Of a DNA stretch of 8,236 nucleotides, positions 1 through 5,501 are shown piece by piece. The position numbers and the translations under genes are program-made. The DNA is taken from the NCBI GenBank assembly GCA_946629155.1, contig CAMOXM010000061.1, forward strand, positions 1 to 8,236, written 5' to 3'. Source of the DNA: UBA9848 sp003454065. Its GTDB lineage: Bacteria > Spirochaetota > Spirochaetia > Sphaerochaetales > Sphaerochaetaceae. The notes under the pieces are model-generated. The model had not been told where the DNA came from and searched no databases. It saw only the letters and a list, made by a program, of their open reading frames with translations. The number at the start of each line of letters is the position of its first letter. The first letter of the stretch is position 1.

Positions 1-1
1 T

Positions 2-38
2 AATCTTACAAATATTAAAGAATATTACAAATCTTAAC
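2..38. repeat. AT-rich direct repeat upstream of the ATPase promoter
   Basis: Two copies of a 17-bp unit of the form AATMTTACAAATMTTAA start at 2 and 21, a spacing of 19 bp. They differ only at two positions, where A and C are swapped. They lie just upstream of the -35 box at 43-48, where an activator or curved DNA would act. Seen in the sequence; the regulatory role is inference, and in AT-rich DNA such a pair could be chance. Confidence 0.35.
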
Positions 39-42
39 CATT

Positions 43-71
43 TTCACACTTCTTCCCAACAAGCTTATACT
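43..71 (+). promoter_or_regulatory. Sigma-70-like promoter of the ATPase gene
   Basis: TTCACA at 43-48 and TATACT at 66-71 are separated by exactly 17 bp, each one mismatch from consensus. Transcription would start near 78, only about 3 nt before the ATG at 81. This supports 81 rather than 140 as the original start codon. Confidence 0.6.
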
Positions 72-80
72 ATTAACGCT

Positions 81-116
81 ATGCTAGCCCCACGTCCCAA
101 CCCATTCGATATATAA
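81..116 (+). pseudogene. Displaced N-terminal fragment of the ATPase gene (frameshifted)
   Basis: From the ATG at 81 the frame reads MLAPRPNPFDI and then hits TAA at 114-116. The 'NPF' start is typical of the ATPase family encoded downstream, whose members often begin NPF.-.-.FG followed by a conserved Pro and a (G/D)R. The matching continuation, SFGNKPTKMIDR, lies in the frame of the downstream ORF from about 116. Removing one TA from the TATATA tract at 110-115 would join the two into NPFDISFGNKPTKMIDR. So this is most likely the detached first part of the same gene. A sequencing error in the TA run would give the same picture. Confidence 0.6.
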
Positions 117-139
117 GCTTTGGCAACAAGCCGACAAAA

Positions 140-1141
140 ATGATAGACAGGTTCTCGGATCTGGAAGAAATGTACGAATCGTTCGACAGCCCTACTCCGC
201 AATCCAACCTTTACATAATTACAGGTCCGCTAGGATGCAGGAAAACAGTTTCTCTTACGGCAGCAGCCTCTCGATTCGACAGCAAAGAAGATTGGCTGAC
301 AATAAACATCAACCCGAATATCGACATATTAGAGCAGCTAGCTTCGGCCATTTACGACAAATGCAAGGCCGAAAGATACTTTTTGGAAAAAGAATTCAGC
401 TTCTCCTTCTCCGGAATATCGATTTCAATAAAAGGCAAAAACACGGTTTCAAGCGTTTCGATGCTTCTCGAAAAAATGTTTTCCCACCTTAAATCGAAAG
501 GCAAAAAGGTTTTAGTGCTAATCGATGAAGTCAGCGACAACGAGCACATAAGAGTATTCGCCCATACATTTCAAATATTATTGCGAGAAAGCTATGACAT
601 ATACATGATAATGACCGGGCTTTTCGAAAACATTTCCGATTTGCAAGACGAAGGCAACCTAACGTTTCTCTACAGAGCACCGAAAATCAATCTTCCGCCT
701 CTCAATATGCGCTCAATTACCATATCCTATATGGACACTTTCAAAACTGATATGAAAACTGCAAATCGCCTGGCGCGCCTGACGAAAGGCTACGCTTTTG
801 CGTATCAGCTTCTCGGAAATCTGCTGTTCGAAACAGGTGAAACCAAATTGAACGAAGCCACGCTCAACAAATTCGATCTGGTGCTCGATGAAAGGGTTTA
901 CTCCAAAATCTACAGCGAACTCAGCTCAAAAGAAAAAAGCATTCTGAAATGCGCCGCTGATGGCAACACAGATATAACCGAAATATCTGAAAAGCTCAAC
1001 ATGACCAAGGGCAATGCCTCAGTCTATAAAACACGCCTTGCAAACAAAGGTCTGATAGATAAGGCGTCTCGTGACAAGATAGACTTCATGCTGCCCAGAT
1101 TCAAAGAGTTCCTTGAGTATAGAATCATAGACGAGGAATAG
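140..1141 (+). CDS. AAA-type ATPase with C-terminal winged helix, Walker A mutated
   Basis: A 333-residue cytoplasmic ATPase of the broad 'ATP-binding protein' group that resembles ORC/STAND-type ATPases. The P-loop region is at residues 29-36 and reads GPLGCRKT, where GPRGxGKT is expected: Arg34 replaces the invariant glycine before Lys35, and Leu31 replaces the usual Arg. Walker B is intact (VLVLIDE, Asp129-Glu130), followed by a sensor-like MTGL (158-161) and the family's FLYRAPKI segment (177-183). Residues about 261-327 form a winged helix-turn-helix (SSKEKSILKCA, then ISEKLNMTKGNASVYKTRL). ATG 140 has no clear ribosome-binding site. Frame continuity back to 77 and the promoter position suggest the real start was ATG 81, lost by a TA frameshift. 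Ends at TAG 1139-1141. The rest of the frame is uninterrupted, so the lesions look recent. It stands alone with no partner gene. The cellular role is unknown; it may be a decaying gene or a protein with impaired ATP binding. Confidence 0.75.
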   Translation: MIDRFSDLEEMYESFDSPTPQSNLYIITGPLGCRKTVSLTAAASRFDSKEDWLTININPNIDILEQLASAIYDKCKAERYFLEKEFSFSFSGISISIKGKNTVSSVSMLLEKMFSHLKSKGKKVLVLIDEVSDNEHIRVFAHTFQILLRESYDIYMIMTGLFENISDLQDEGNLTFLYRAPKINLPPLNMRSITISYMDTFKTDMKTANRLARLTKGYAFAYQLLGNLLFETGETKLNEATLNKFDLVLDERVYSKIYSELSSKEKSILKCAADGNTDITEISEKLNMTKGNASVYKTRLANKGLIDKASRDKIDFMLPRFKEFLEYRIIDEE

Positions 1142-1207
1142 TACAAATAATCGTAGAGTAACTCTCAGTTTTATGCAAATCAATCAATCAACTGATGAAA
1201 TTACACA

Positions 1208-1247
1208 AGGGCGCTTCTAAAAACCTGCTGTTCGAAGATGCCTACAG
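1208..1247 (+). repeat. Intergenic repeat, copy 1
   Basis: Contains AGGGCGCTTCTAAAAACC followed by TGCTGTTCGAAGATGCC. Three related stretches occur at 1621, 3473 and 4938, all in the same orientation and all between genes. This copy lies about 65 bp past the end of the ATPase gene and is contiguous with the longer gene-free unit to about 1470. Confidence 0.7.
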
Positions 1248-1484
1248 ATTTTTAAGGCGGGATGGCGGCAAAAAACGTACCATATATTCTGCCATATCCA
1301 GTCGCCGGATATGCACCGGATATGCGCGCTTTGAGGCGGAAAGCCATTTGGATAGGCATACAACATAATCGCGGGTGCGAAGCACCGTAAGATACAAAGC
1401 CTTATCCTGCATTGGGCTTTCCGTCCCAAACCCCACCTCTCCAGTACCTCTTCGGCTCTACGGCTTTATTCTGTTAGCCAACTT

Positions 1485-1513
1485 TTGCAAATTTCCGTTA
1501 AACTTCTTAAACT
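1485..1513 (+). promoter_or_regulatory. Candidate promoter of tRNA-Arg
   Basis: TTGCAA (1485-1490) and TAAACT (1508-1513) are spaced 17 bp apart and end 23 bp before the tRNA. The same TTGCAA-17-TAnnnT pattern precedes two protein genes in this window. Each box matches consensus at 4 of 6 positions, so the call is moderate. Confidence 0.4.
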
Positions 1514-1536
1514 TATTCGCATCGGCATTTCGCCTT

Positions 1537-1609
1537 GCGCTAGTAGCTCAATGGATAGAGCAACGGACTTCGGATCCGTCGGTTGCAGGTTCGACTCCTG
1601 TCTGGCGCA
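1537..1609 (+). tRNA. tRNA-Arg, anticodon TCG
   Basis: A complete 73-nt cloverleaf. The acceptor stem GCGCTAG pairs with CTGGCGC (1602-1608) with one T-G wobble. The D stem is GCTC/GAGC, the anticodon stem ACGGA/TCCGT encloses the loop CTTCGGA, and the T arm is GCAGG-TTCGACT-CCTGT. Loop positions 34-36 are TCG, so it reads CGA and, by wobble of a modified U34, other CGN arginine codons. The discriminator base is A1609. CCA is not encoded (GAT follows), so it must be added by tRNA nucleotidyltransferase. No intron. Confidence 0.95.
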
Positions 1610-1620
1610 GATTTTAATAG

Positions 1621-1653
1621 AGGGCGTTTCTAAAAATCTCAGAGTCCGAACCT
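1621..1653 (+). repeat. Intergenic repeat, copy 2 (variant)
   Basis: Begins AGGGCGTTTCTAAAAATCT, matching the first 19 bases of copy 1 with two differences, then diverges. It starts 11 bp after the tRNA and leads into a hairpin CCGGT-CTGAAA-ACCGG at 1667-1682. The stretch 1621 to about 1725 may be a second repeat family sharing only the end sequence with copy 1. Confidence 0.55.
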
Positions 1654-1751
1654 GCCAAACGCCTTTCCGGTCTGAAAACCGGCAAAATGCCTCAAAATAC
1701 GACAAGTATTCCTACATTTATTCGGACATAGCCTTTTTTCGATGCAAAGAT

Positions 1752-1757
1752 TATAAT
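1752..1757 (+). promoter_or_regulatory. Consensus -10 box of epmA
   Basis: A perfect TATAAT ends 7 bp before the epmA ATG at 1765, so transcription should start at or within a couple of bases of the start codon. No good -35 hexamer is seen at 16-18 bp spacing (TAGCCT at 17 bp). This predicts a leaderless or near-leaderless mRNA. Confidence 0.55.
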
Positions 1758-1764
1758 TCACTAT

Positions 1765-2727
1765 ATGAACAACATATCAATCGAAACTCAAATAGCGCGA
1801 ACGAAAATACGCAGAATGATTTCAAAATTTTTAGAAAACGAAGGATTTGTGGAAGTTGAAACCCCGATTCTATCCAAAAAGGCGATACCCGAAAGCAGCA
1901 TCAGATTATTCGAGACAAAACGCACCACCATGAACGGACAAGACGAATTCTACCTGCTGCCCTCTCCTGAACTATATATGAAGCGAATGATTTTCGAATG
2001 GCGCAAATCGATATATCAGTTTTCAAAATGCTTCCGAAACTCCGAGCAGACATCCAAAGAGCATTGCAATGAATTCACGATGCTGGAATACTACAAGATA
2101 GGCGAAAACGAACAGGACCAAGCGCGGCGCACAGACAAAATGCTTAAGGAGATTTCCGCCGAACTCAACTGCAGCTGCAAATTGGATGGCTTCAGATACA
2201 TGAGCATGCGCGAAGCCGTAAAGAGCATTGTCGGATTAGACCTGGATGAAATGCAAAATAAAGAATCACTACTGAAAAATTTGGAGAGCATAGGCATTTC
2301 CGTCTATGACAAGAGCGAATCATGGGCGGACTCGTTCAATCGGCTTTTCGTATCCGCCATCGAACCAAATCTGCCCTGTCAGGACAAACCGCTGCTGCTT
2401 TACGACTATCCGCGCCAGATAGAATGTCTGGCCGCAGACAAAGACGACAAATACAAGAGACGCTGGGAGCTTTACTACAAAGGAATAGAATTAGCCAACT
2501 GCTACTACGAAGCCGTAAAAAAGGAAGACATAGCCAAATGCTTTGAAAATGAAATCAAGACCGTAAAATCAATAGAACCGGGTTTCAGGCAAGACGACGA
2601 TATGGTTTCCTATGCGCCTCTGCCACCGTCAAGCGGAGTTGCGCTCGGATTCGACAGATTGGTCATGCTATTGACAGACAAAGACAATATTCGGAATGTC
2701 CTTCCGTTCTATGAAAACCTGATATGA
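1765..2727 (+). CDS. epmA: EF-P lysine ligase EpmA/GenX (truncated class II LysRS paralogue)
   Basis: Predicted to activate (R)-beta-lysine or lysine with ATP and attach it to a conserved lysine of elongation factor P, which helps ribosomes pass polyproline stretches. At 320 residues it is close to the 325 of E. coli EpmA and lacks the N-terminal OB-fold of true lysyl-tRNA synthetases. Visible landmarks: motif 1 VETPILS (31-37), the substrate segment LLPSPELYMKRM (64-75), motif 2 CFRNSEQ...HCNEFTMLEYY (89-110), YDYPRQ (213-218), YYKGIELANCYYE (237-249) and motif 3 GVALGFDRLVML (291-302). Two deviations from E. coli are HCNEF for HNPEF and LANC for LANG. Neither efp nor the aminomutase epmB is in view. 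ATG 1765 has no Shine-Dalgarno but lies just after a TATAAT box. Stop is TGA 2725-2727. Class II synthetase-like ligase is secure; the EpmA assignment is strong by length and motifs. Confidence 0.9.
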   Translation: MNNISIETQIARTKIRRMISKFLENEGFVEVETPILSKKAIPESSIRLFETKRTTMNGQDEFYLLPSPELYMKRMIFEWRKSIYQFSKCFRNSEQTSKEHCNEFTMLEYYKIGENEQDQARRTDKMLKEISAELNCSCKLDGFRYMSMREAVKSIVGLDLDEMQNKESLLKNLESIGISVYDKSESWADSFNRLFVSAIEPNLPCQDKPLLLYDYPRQIECLAADKDDKYKRRWELYYKGIELANCYYEAVKKEDIAKCFENEIKTVKSIEPGFRQDDDMVSYAPLPPSSGVALGFDRLVMLLTDKDNIRNVLPFYENLI

Positions 2728-2737
2728 AAGGTTTTTT
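2714..2737 (+). terminator. Weak candidate terminator overlapping the epmA stop
   Basis: AAAACCT (2714-2720) can pair with AGGTTTT (2729-2735) around an 8-nt loop that contains the stop codon, followed by a T run to 2737. Only two or three G-C pairs, so termination would be weak. Confidence 0.35.
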
Positions 2738-2771
2738 AAAATTCCTTCCTTCGCACAGAACGGCATTCAGA

Positions 2772-2800
2772 TTGCAAAATGATAATCAGTATGCTAAAAT
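2772..2800 (+). promoter_or_regulatory. Promoter of the coiled-coil protein gene
   Basis: TTGCAA (2772-2777) and TAAAAT (2795-2800) are 17 bp apart. Transcription would begin near 2807, giving a leader of about 95 nt before the ATG at 2902. An upstream in-frame ATG at 2779 lies inside this promoter, so it cannot be the start of a transcript made from it. Confidence 0.5.
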
Positions 2801-2901
2801 CATACTTTCTAAAAAATGCAGATAACCGAGGGTTTCAAAAACTGAAGGCCAAGCCAAACAAAATGAGAATGCACCTTGGATATCTGACAAGGAGAGTAAT
2901 A

Positions 2902-3414
2902 ATGAACATATACCAGAACGATCTTGTGAACATTGGGCTTTCGCTTGAATTCGGAGACATCGTCACGAAAGTCTGCTATTCGGGTCCGGTTTACAATCAG
3001 GAATCGAATGAGGTGGGCTTCCAAATCTATGCGGGATACGGTGAGCCCGGCGAAGGGTTCGTGTCTTTCAGCTTCAAAAACGAGGACGATCTTCTCAATA
3101 AGATGATCGCATACGCCGATAGCTTCGATCCCGAAGAGAGCTTCAAAAAGAAGCCCGCTTTCTACAAAAGCGGAATAATCAACGCCTACGTTGAAAAGCT
3201 TTCGCTCGTTTGGATGAGAAATGCTTTGGCGATCTACAAGAGAAAGAGAGAAATCGAAAGGGAGATGGAGCGTCTCGAACAAGAGAGGAAGGATCTCGAA
3301 AACAAGAGCGCAGACAAGAGAATCGCCGAAGATCTCAAGATCCTCACCAACGAGGCGAACAACGACAGAAGCATCATCAACGATGTTCTGAAAGAAGACA
3401 GAATACTTTTCTGA
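2902..3414 (+). CDS. Unrecognised 170-residue protein with coiled-coil C-terminus
   Basis: I do not recognise the family. The start ATG 2902 is chosen because AAGGAG (2889-2894) sits 7 nt upstream; an in-frame ATG at 2779 would add 41 residues with no ribosome-binding site and would start inside the promoter. The N-terminal half (about 1-75) is mixed and aromatic, with an acidic stretch near 61-80. Residues about 112-145 are a highly charged helix (KRKREIEREMERLEQERKDL) very likely to form a coiled coil. No signal peptide or membrane segment, so it should be cytoplasmic. It has its own promoter and ends 22 bp before a strong terminator, so it is probably a single-gene unit. Codon use resembles its neighbours. 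Confidence 0.75.
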   Translation: MNIYQNDLVNIGLSLEFGDIVTKVCYSGPVYNQESNEVGFQIYAGYGEPGEGFVSFSFKNEDDLLNKMIAYADSFDPEESFKKKPAFYKSGIINAYVEKLSLVWMRNALAIYKRKREIEREMERLEQERKDLENKSADKRIAEDLKILTNEANNDRSIINDVLKEDRILF

Positions 3415-3436
3415 TGCTTTTCAAAATTGTTGTTTC

Positions 3437-3472
3437 AAAAAAAACGGGAGCAGAAATGCTCCCGTTTTTTTT
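3437..3472. terminator. Strong intrinsic terminator between convergent genes
   Basis: A 12-bp perfect stem AAAACGGGAGCA/TGCTCCCGTTTT (3441-3452 and 3457-3468) closes a GAAA tetraloop and has a T run to 3472 on one side and an A run from 3437 on the other. The symmetry lets it end transcription from both the plus-strand 2902-3414 gene and the minus-strand aminotransferase, whose stop is at 3534. Confidence 0.92.
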
Positions 3473-3505
3473 AGGGTACTTCAAAACCCTGCTATTCGAA
3501 GATGC
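3473..3505 (+). repeat. Intergenic repeat, copy 3
   Basis: AGGGTACTTCAAAACCCTGC followed by TATTCGAAGATGC aligns with copy 1 over about 33 bp with one gap and a handful of mismatches. It starts directly at the end of the terminator T run. Just beyond it, GATTTTC (3510-3516) and GAAAATC (3529-3535) form a 7-bp inverted repeat that runs into the aminotransferase stop codon. Confidence 0.65.
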
Positions 3506-3533
3506 TTGCGATTTTCTTTGAGAGCAACGAAAA

Positions 3534-4877
3534 TCAGCAACGCGCCTTGTTTACCGTCTTTATCGTTTCGGTAAGAATATCGATTCCCTTAGTCAAGTCC
3601 GCATCGGATATGTTAAGCGCCGTAAGACAGCGCAAGACAGCGCCATCCCTACCGCCCTTTTCCATGATAAGACCGTTCTCAACGCACTTTTTCTGAATTT
3701 CGGCAGCAATCTCTCCGCCACCGCTTCTGCTGCCGAGATGATCAGGTTTCGATTTGGGATCTACGATTTCGATGCCGCACATCATTCCCCTGCCTCTGAC
3801 ATCTCCTATTACAGACACGTCTTTCTTGAGCGAATTGAAATGCTCCATGAATAGCTTCCCCTTCCTTTTGACATCATCGAGAAATTTCCTTTCCCTAACC
3901 TTCTTCATCAGGCAATTCCCTGCCGCCATGGCAAGCTGAGTTCCCCTGAATGTTCCCGCATGGATCCCAGGACCCCATTTGTCAAGCGATTTGTCATATA
4001 CTATGACCGCCATCGGCTGAGAGCCGCCGACAGCCTTGGAGAGACACAGGACATCCGGCTTTATTCCGGAATACTCAAATGCAGTGAAATCGCCGCTTCT
4101 GCCTATTCCGCATTGGACCTCATCGAAAACCAATGGAATTTCGAGCTCAGCCGTAACTCTTCTGATCTGCTGAAGGAAAAACGGTGACATCGGAATCACG
4201 CCGCCTTCGCCCTGAATCGGTTCGATAACGACGCATGCCGGCCTGACTATGCCGCTTTCCGGATCCTTGAGCATCCTTTCGAAATACTCGGCAGCAACCT
4301 TGTCGCCCTGTTCGCCTCCAAGCCCGAACGGACAGCGATACGAATAAGGGGCAGGCATGAAATACACGTCCCCCATCAGCCCCGGTATGTATGCTTTGGA
4401 ATGAAGATTTCCCATCATTGCGAGAGGACCCTGACCCATCCCGTGATATGCGCCCGAAAAAGATATGACGGATCTGCGTCCCGTAGCGAATTTGCAAAGC
4501 TTGATCGCCGCGTCAAGCGCATCCGTTCCTGCCGGAGCGCAGAAATGCACCTTAGCATTATCAGCGAAACTTTTCGGAAGGCTTTCGAAAAGCGTTGTGG
4601 TGAACTCGTCCTTAATCGGAGTTATCAAATCGAGACCATGGAGCATCGCTCCACTGCTCAGCAAATCCATCATTGCCTTGTTGACATCATCATCGTTGTG
4701 CCCCAAGGCCAGCGTTCCGGCTCCGCAAAGGAAATCTATGTAATCCTTGCCTTGAACATCCGTAAGATGCACCCCTTTGGCCTTAGCTATGCAGATGGGA
4801 AATTTTCTCGGATAGCTTCTGGCGTTGGATTCCCTTGATTCCTGCCTCTCGATGTAATACCTATTGTCCTTGCTCAC
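3534..4877 (-). CDS. dat: Class III aminotransferase, diaminobutyrate--2-oxoglutarate type
   Basis: A 447-residue fold-type I PLP enzyme. The family moves an amino group from glutamate to aspartate 4-semialdehyde, making L-2,4-diaminobutyrate and 2-oxoglutarate. The N-terminal RQESRESNARSYPR segment is characteristic of this subgroup. Then follow FLCGAGTLALGHN (49-61), PAGTDALDAAIK (115-126), SGAYHG (141-146; Tyr144-His145 stack on PLP), EPIQGEGG (219-226), DEVQCGIGR (252-260; Asp252 contacts the PLP ring), LSKAVGG with the Schiff-base Lys281, and HAGTFRG (306-312). The start is GTG 4877, with a full GGAGGTGAT ribosome-binding site (GGAGG 4886-4890) 8 nt upstream; an in-frame GTG at 4886 falls inside that site. 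Usual partners (diaminobutyrate decarboxylase, ectoine or siderophore genes) are absent, so the end product is unknown. EctB is the closest alternative, but the length and N-terminus favour Dat. It could share the mscS transcript or have its own promoter; none is clear. Confidence 0.85.
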   Translation of the reverse strand: MSKDNRYYIERQESRESNARSYPRKFPICIAKAKGVHLTDVQGKDYIDFLCGAGTLALGHNDDDVNKAMMDLLSSGAMLHGLDLITPIKDEFTTTLFESLPKSFADNAKVHFCAPAGTDALDAAIKLCKFATGRRSVISFSGAYHGMGQGPLAMMGNLHSKAYIPGLMGDVYFMPAPYSYRCPFGLGGEQGDKVAAEYFERMLKDPESGIVRPACVVIEPIQGEGGVIPMSPFFLQQIRRVTAELEIPLVFDEVQCGIGRSGDFTAFEYSGIKPDVLCLSKAVGGSQPMAVIVYDKSLDKWGPGIHAGTFRGTQLAMAAGNCLMKKVRERKFLDDVKRKGKLFMEHFNSLKKDVSVIGDVRGRGMMCGIEIVDPKSKPDHLGSRSGGGEIAAEIQKKCVENGLIMEKGGRDGAVLRCLTALNISDADLTKGIDILTETIKTVNKARC

Positions 4878-4895
4878 CTTTATCACCTCCCCTTA

Positions 4896-4914
4896 TTCAG
4901 ATTCGGATTCTGAA
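4896..4914. promoter_or_regulatory. Imperfect palindrome next to the aminotransferase ribosome-binding site
   Basis: TTCAGATTC-G-GATTCTGAA is a 19-bp dyad with one mismatched pair, ending 5 bp from the GGAGG of the aminotransferase. It could be a repressor operator or an RNA hairpin affecting initiation; there is no T run, so it is not a terminator. Function is inference. Confidence 0.4.
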
Positions 4915-4937
4915 GTCTTTTCTTGAAAAATCTCTAA

Positions 4938-4970
4938 AGGGCTCTTCTGAAAACCTGCTGTTCAGAGAGC
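4938..4970 (+). repeat. Intergenic repeat, copy 4
   Basis: AGGGCTCTTCTGAAAACC followed by TGCTGTTCAGAGAGC matches copy 1 over its first 26 bases with two substitutions and then diverges. It fills most of the space between the aminotransferase start and the stop codon at 4974-4976 of the small membrane protein gene. Confidence 0.65.
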
Positions 4971-4973
4971 GCC

Positions 4974-5486
4974 TTAAAACTTGAAAGCCTCCCTTTTATT
5001 AGTCCTTTCGATTTCCTGAACAATCCAACGATTCGTAACTTCGCACAACTTGTAAAGCTTCTCCAAATCAGACGAAATCTCTTCAAGCTCTTCCTTCGTA
5101 ACCTCATTCCTTTCATCGTCGGCGAACACCTCCGATATTTTTTCGGAGTACTTGTTCTTCGATTCTATAAAGTTTCTTCGGACGCCATCGATGCCTTTGC
5201 TGTCCGGATTGTCGAACATATAGATATTGAAGCGCTTCTCCACTTTCATGCAAAGGTTATGAATCTTGCGGATTTTCCTGAAAGTCTCGCTGAACCCCAT
5301 AGCTCCCGAAAAAGAATTGAATGAATCAATCACTTTGCGCAATTCTTTCATGAGACGCTGAAGCTTTAGCGATATCATCTGCTTCTTGCCCTTATTGAGC
5401 CCGAAGCTCCAATATACGATCTTGACCGTTATGTATATTACCAGCCAAAAGGCGCAAATACCAGCAAATTCGATTAATGCCATCAT
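4974..5486 (-). CDS. Small single-pass membrane protein downstream of mscS
   Basis: I do not recognise the family. The 170-residue protein starts at ATG 5486, placed 8 nt after a perfect AGGAGG (5495-5500); an in-frame GTG at 5495 overlaps that site and is rejected. A hydrophobic segment at residues about 3-28 (ALIEFAGICAFWLVIYITVKIVYW) is followed by basic residues (LNKGKK), which favours a cytoplasmic C-terminus. The remainder is charged and helical, probably coiled coil at about 36-60 and 110-160 (EELEEISSDLEKLYKL). The mscS stop at 5502 lies 15 bp upstream of this start, so the two genes share a transcript and probably a location in the inner membrane. An accessory role for the channel is inference from position only. 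Confidence 0.75.
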   Translation of the reverse strand: MMALIEFAGICAFWLVIYITVKIVYWSFGLNKGKKQMISLKLQRLMKELRKVIDSFNSFSGAMGFSETFRKIRKIHNLCMKVEKRFNIYMFDNPDSKGIDGVRRNFIESKNKYSEKISEVFADDERNEVTKEELEEISSDLEKLYKLCEVTNRWIVQEIERTNKREAFKF

Positions 5487-5501
5487 AAGCCGCACCTCCT
5501 C

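Larger units (their letters stand above)
1142..1536. other. Gene-free stretch holding a repeat and hairpins
   Basis: No convincing coding frame is present; the minus-strand ORFs between 1217 and 1436 have no usable ribosome-binding site. From 1208 on the DNA looks like one unit that begins with a short repeat (1208-1247). It then shows a tandem pair CCGGATATGCA/CCGGATATGCG (1305-1326), a hairpin GGTGC-GAA-GCACC (1374-1386), and two mutually exclusive pairings: AAAGCC 1396-1401 with GGCTTT 1415-1420, or TTGGG 1412-1416 with CCCAA 1425-1429. The last 50 bp carry a candidate tRNA promoter. I read 1208 to about 1470 as a dispersed, non-coding repeat element; this is inference. Confidence 0.5.

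Noticed and set aside
1155..1176. Possible terminator after the ATPase (AGAGTAACTCT followed by a few T)
   Set aside because: The stem can be only four pairs with a 3-nt loop and the T run is short.
1217..1436. Two overlapping minus-strand ORFs of 64 and 70 codons
   Set aside because: They lie inside the repeat-like unit, share the same DNA in two frames, have no properly spaced ribosome-binding site and show no recognisable protein features.
1375..1859. ORFs crossing the tRNA region on both strands
   Set aside because: They run straight through a complete tRNA and into epmA in another frame, so they are chance open frames.
2779..2901. Upstream ATG extension of the coiled-coil protein
   Set aside because: The ATG lies between the -35 and -10 boxes and has no ribosome-binding site; ATG 2902 has AAGGAG at 7 nt.
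2809..3282. 157-codon minus-strand ORF
   Set aside because: It is antisense to the better supported 2902-3414 gene, which has a promoter, ribosome-binding site and terminator.
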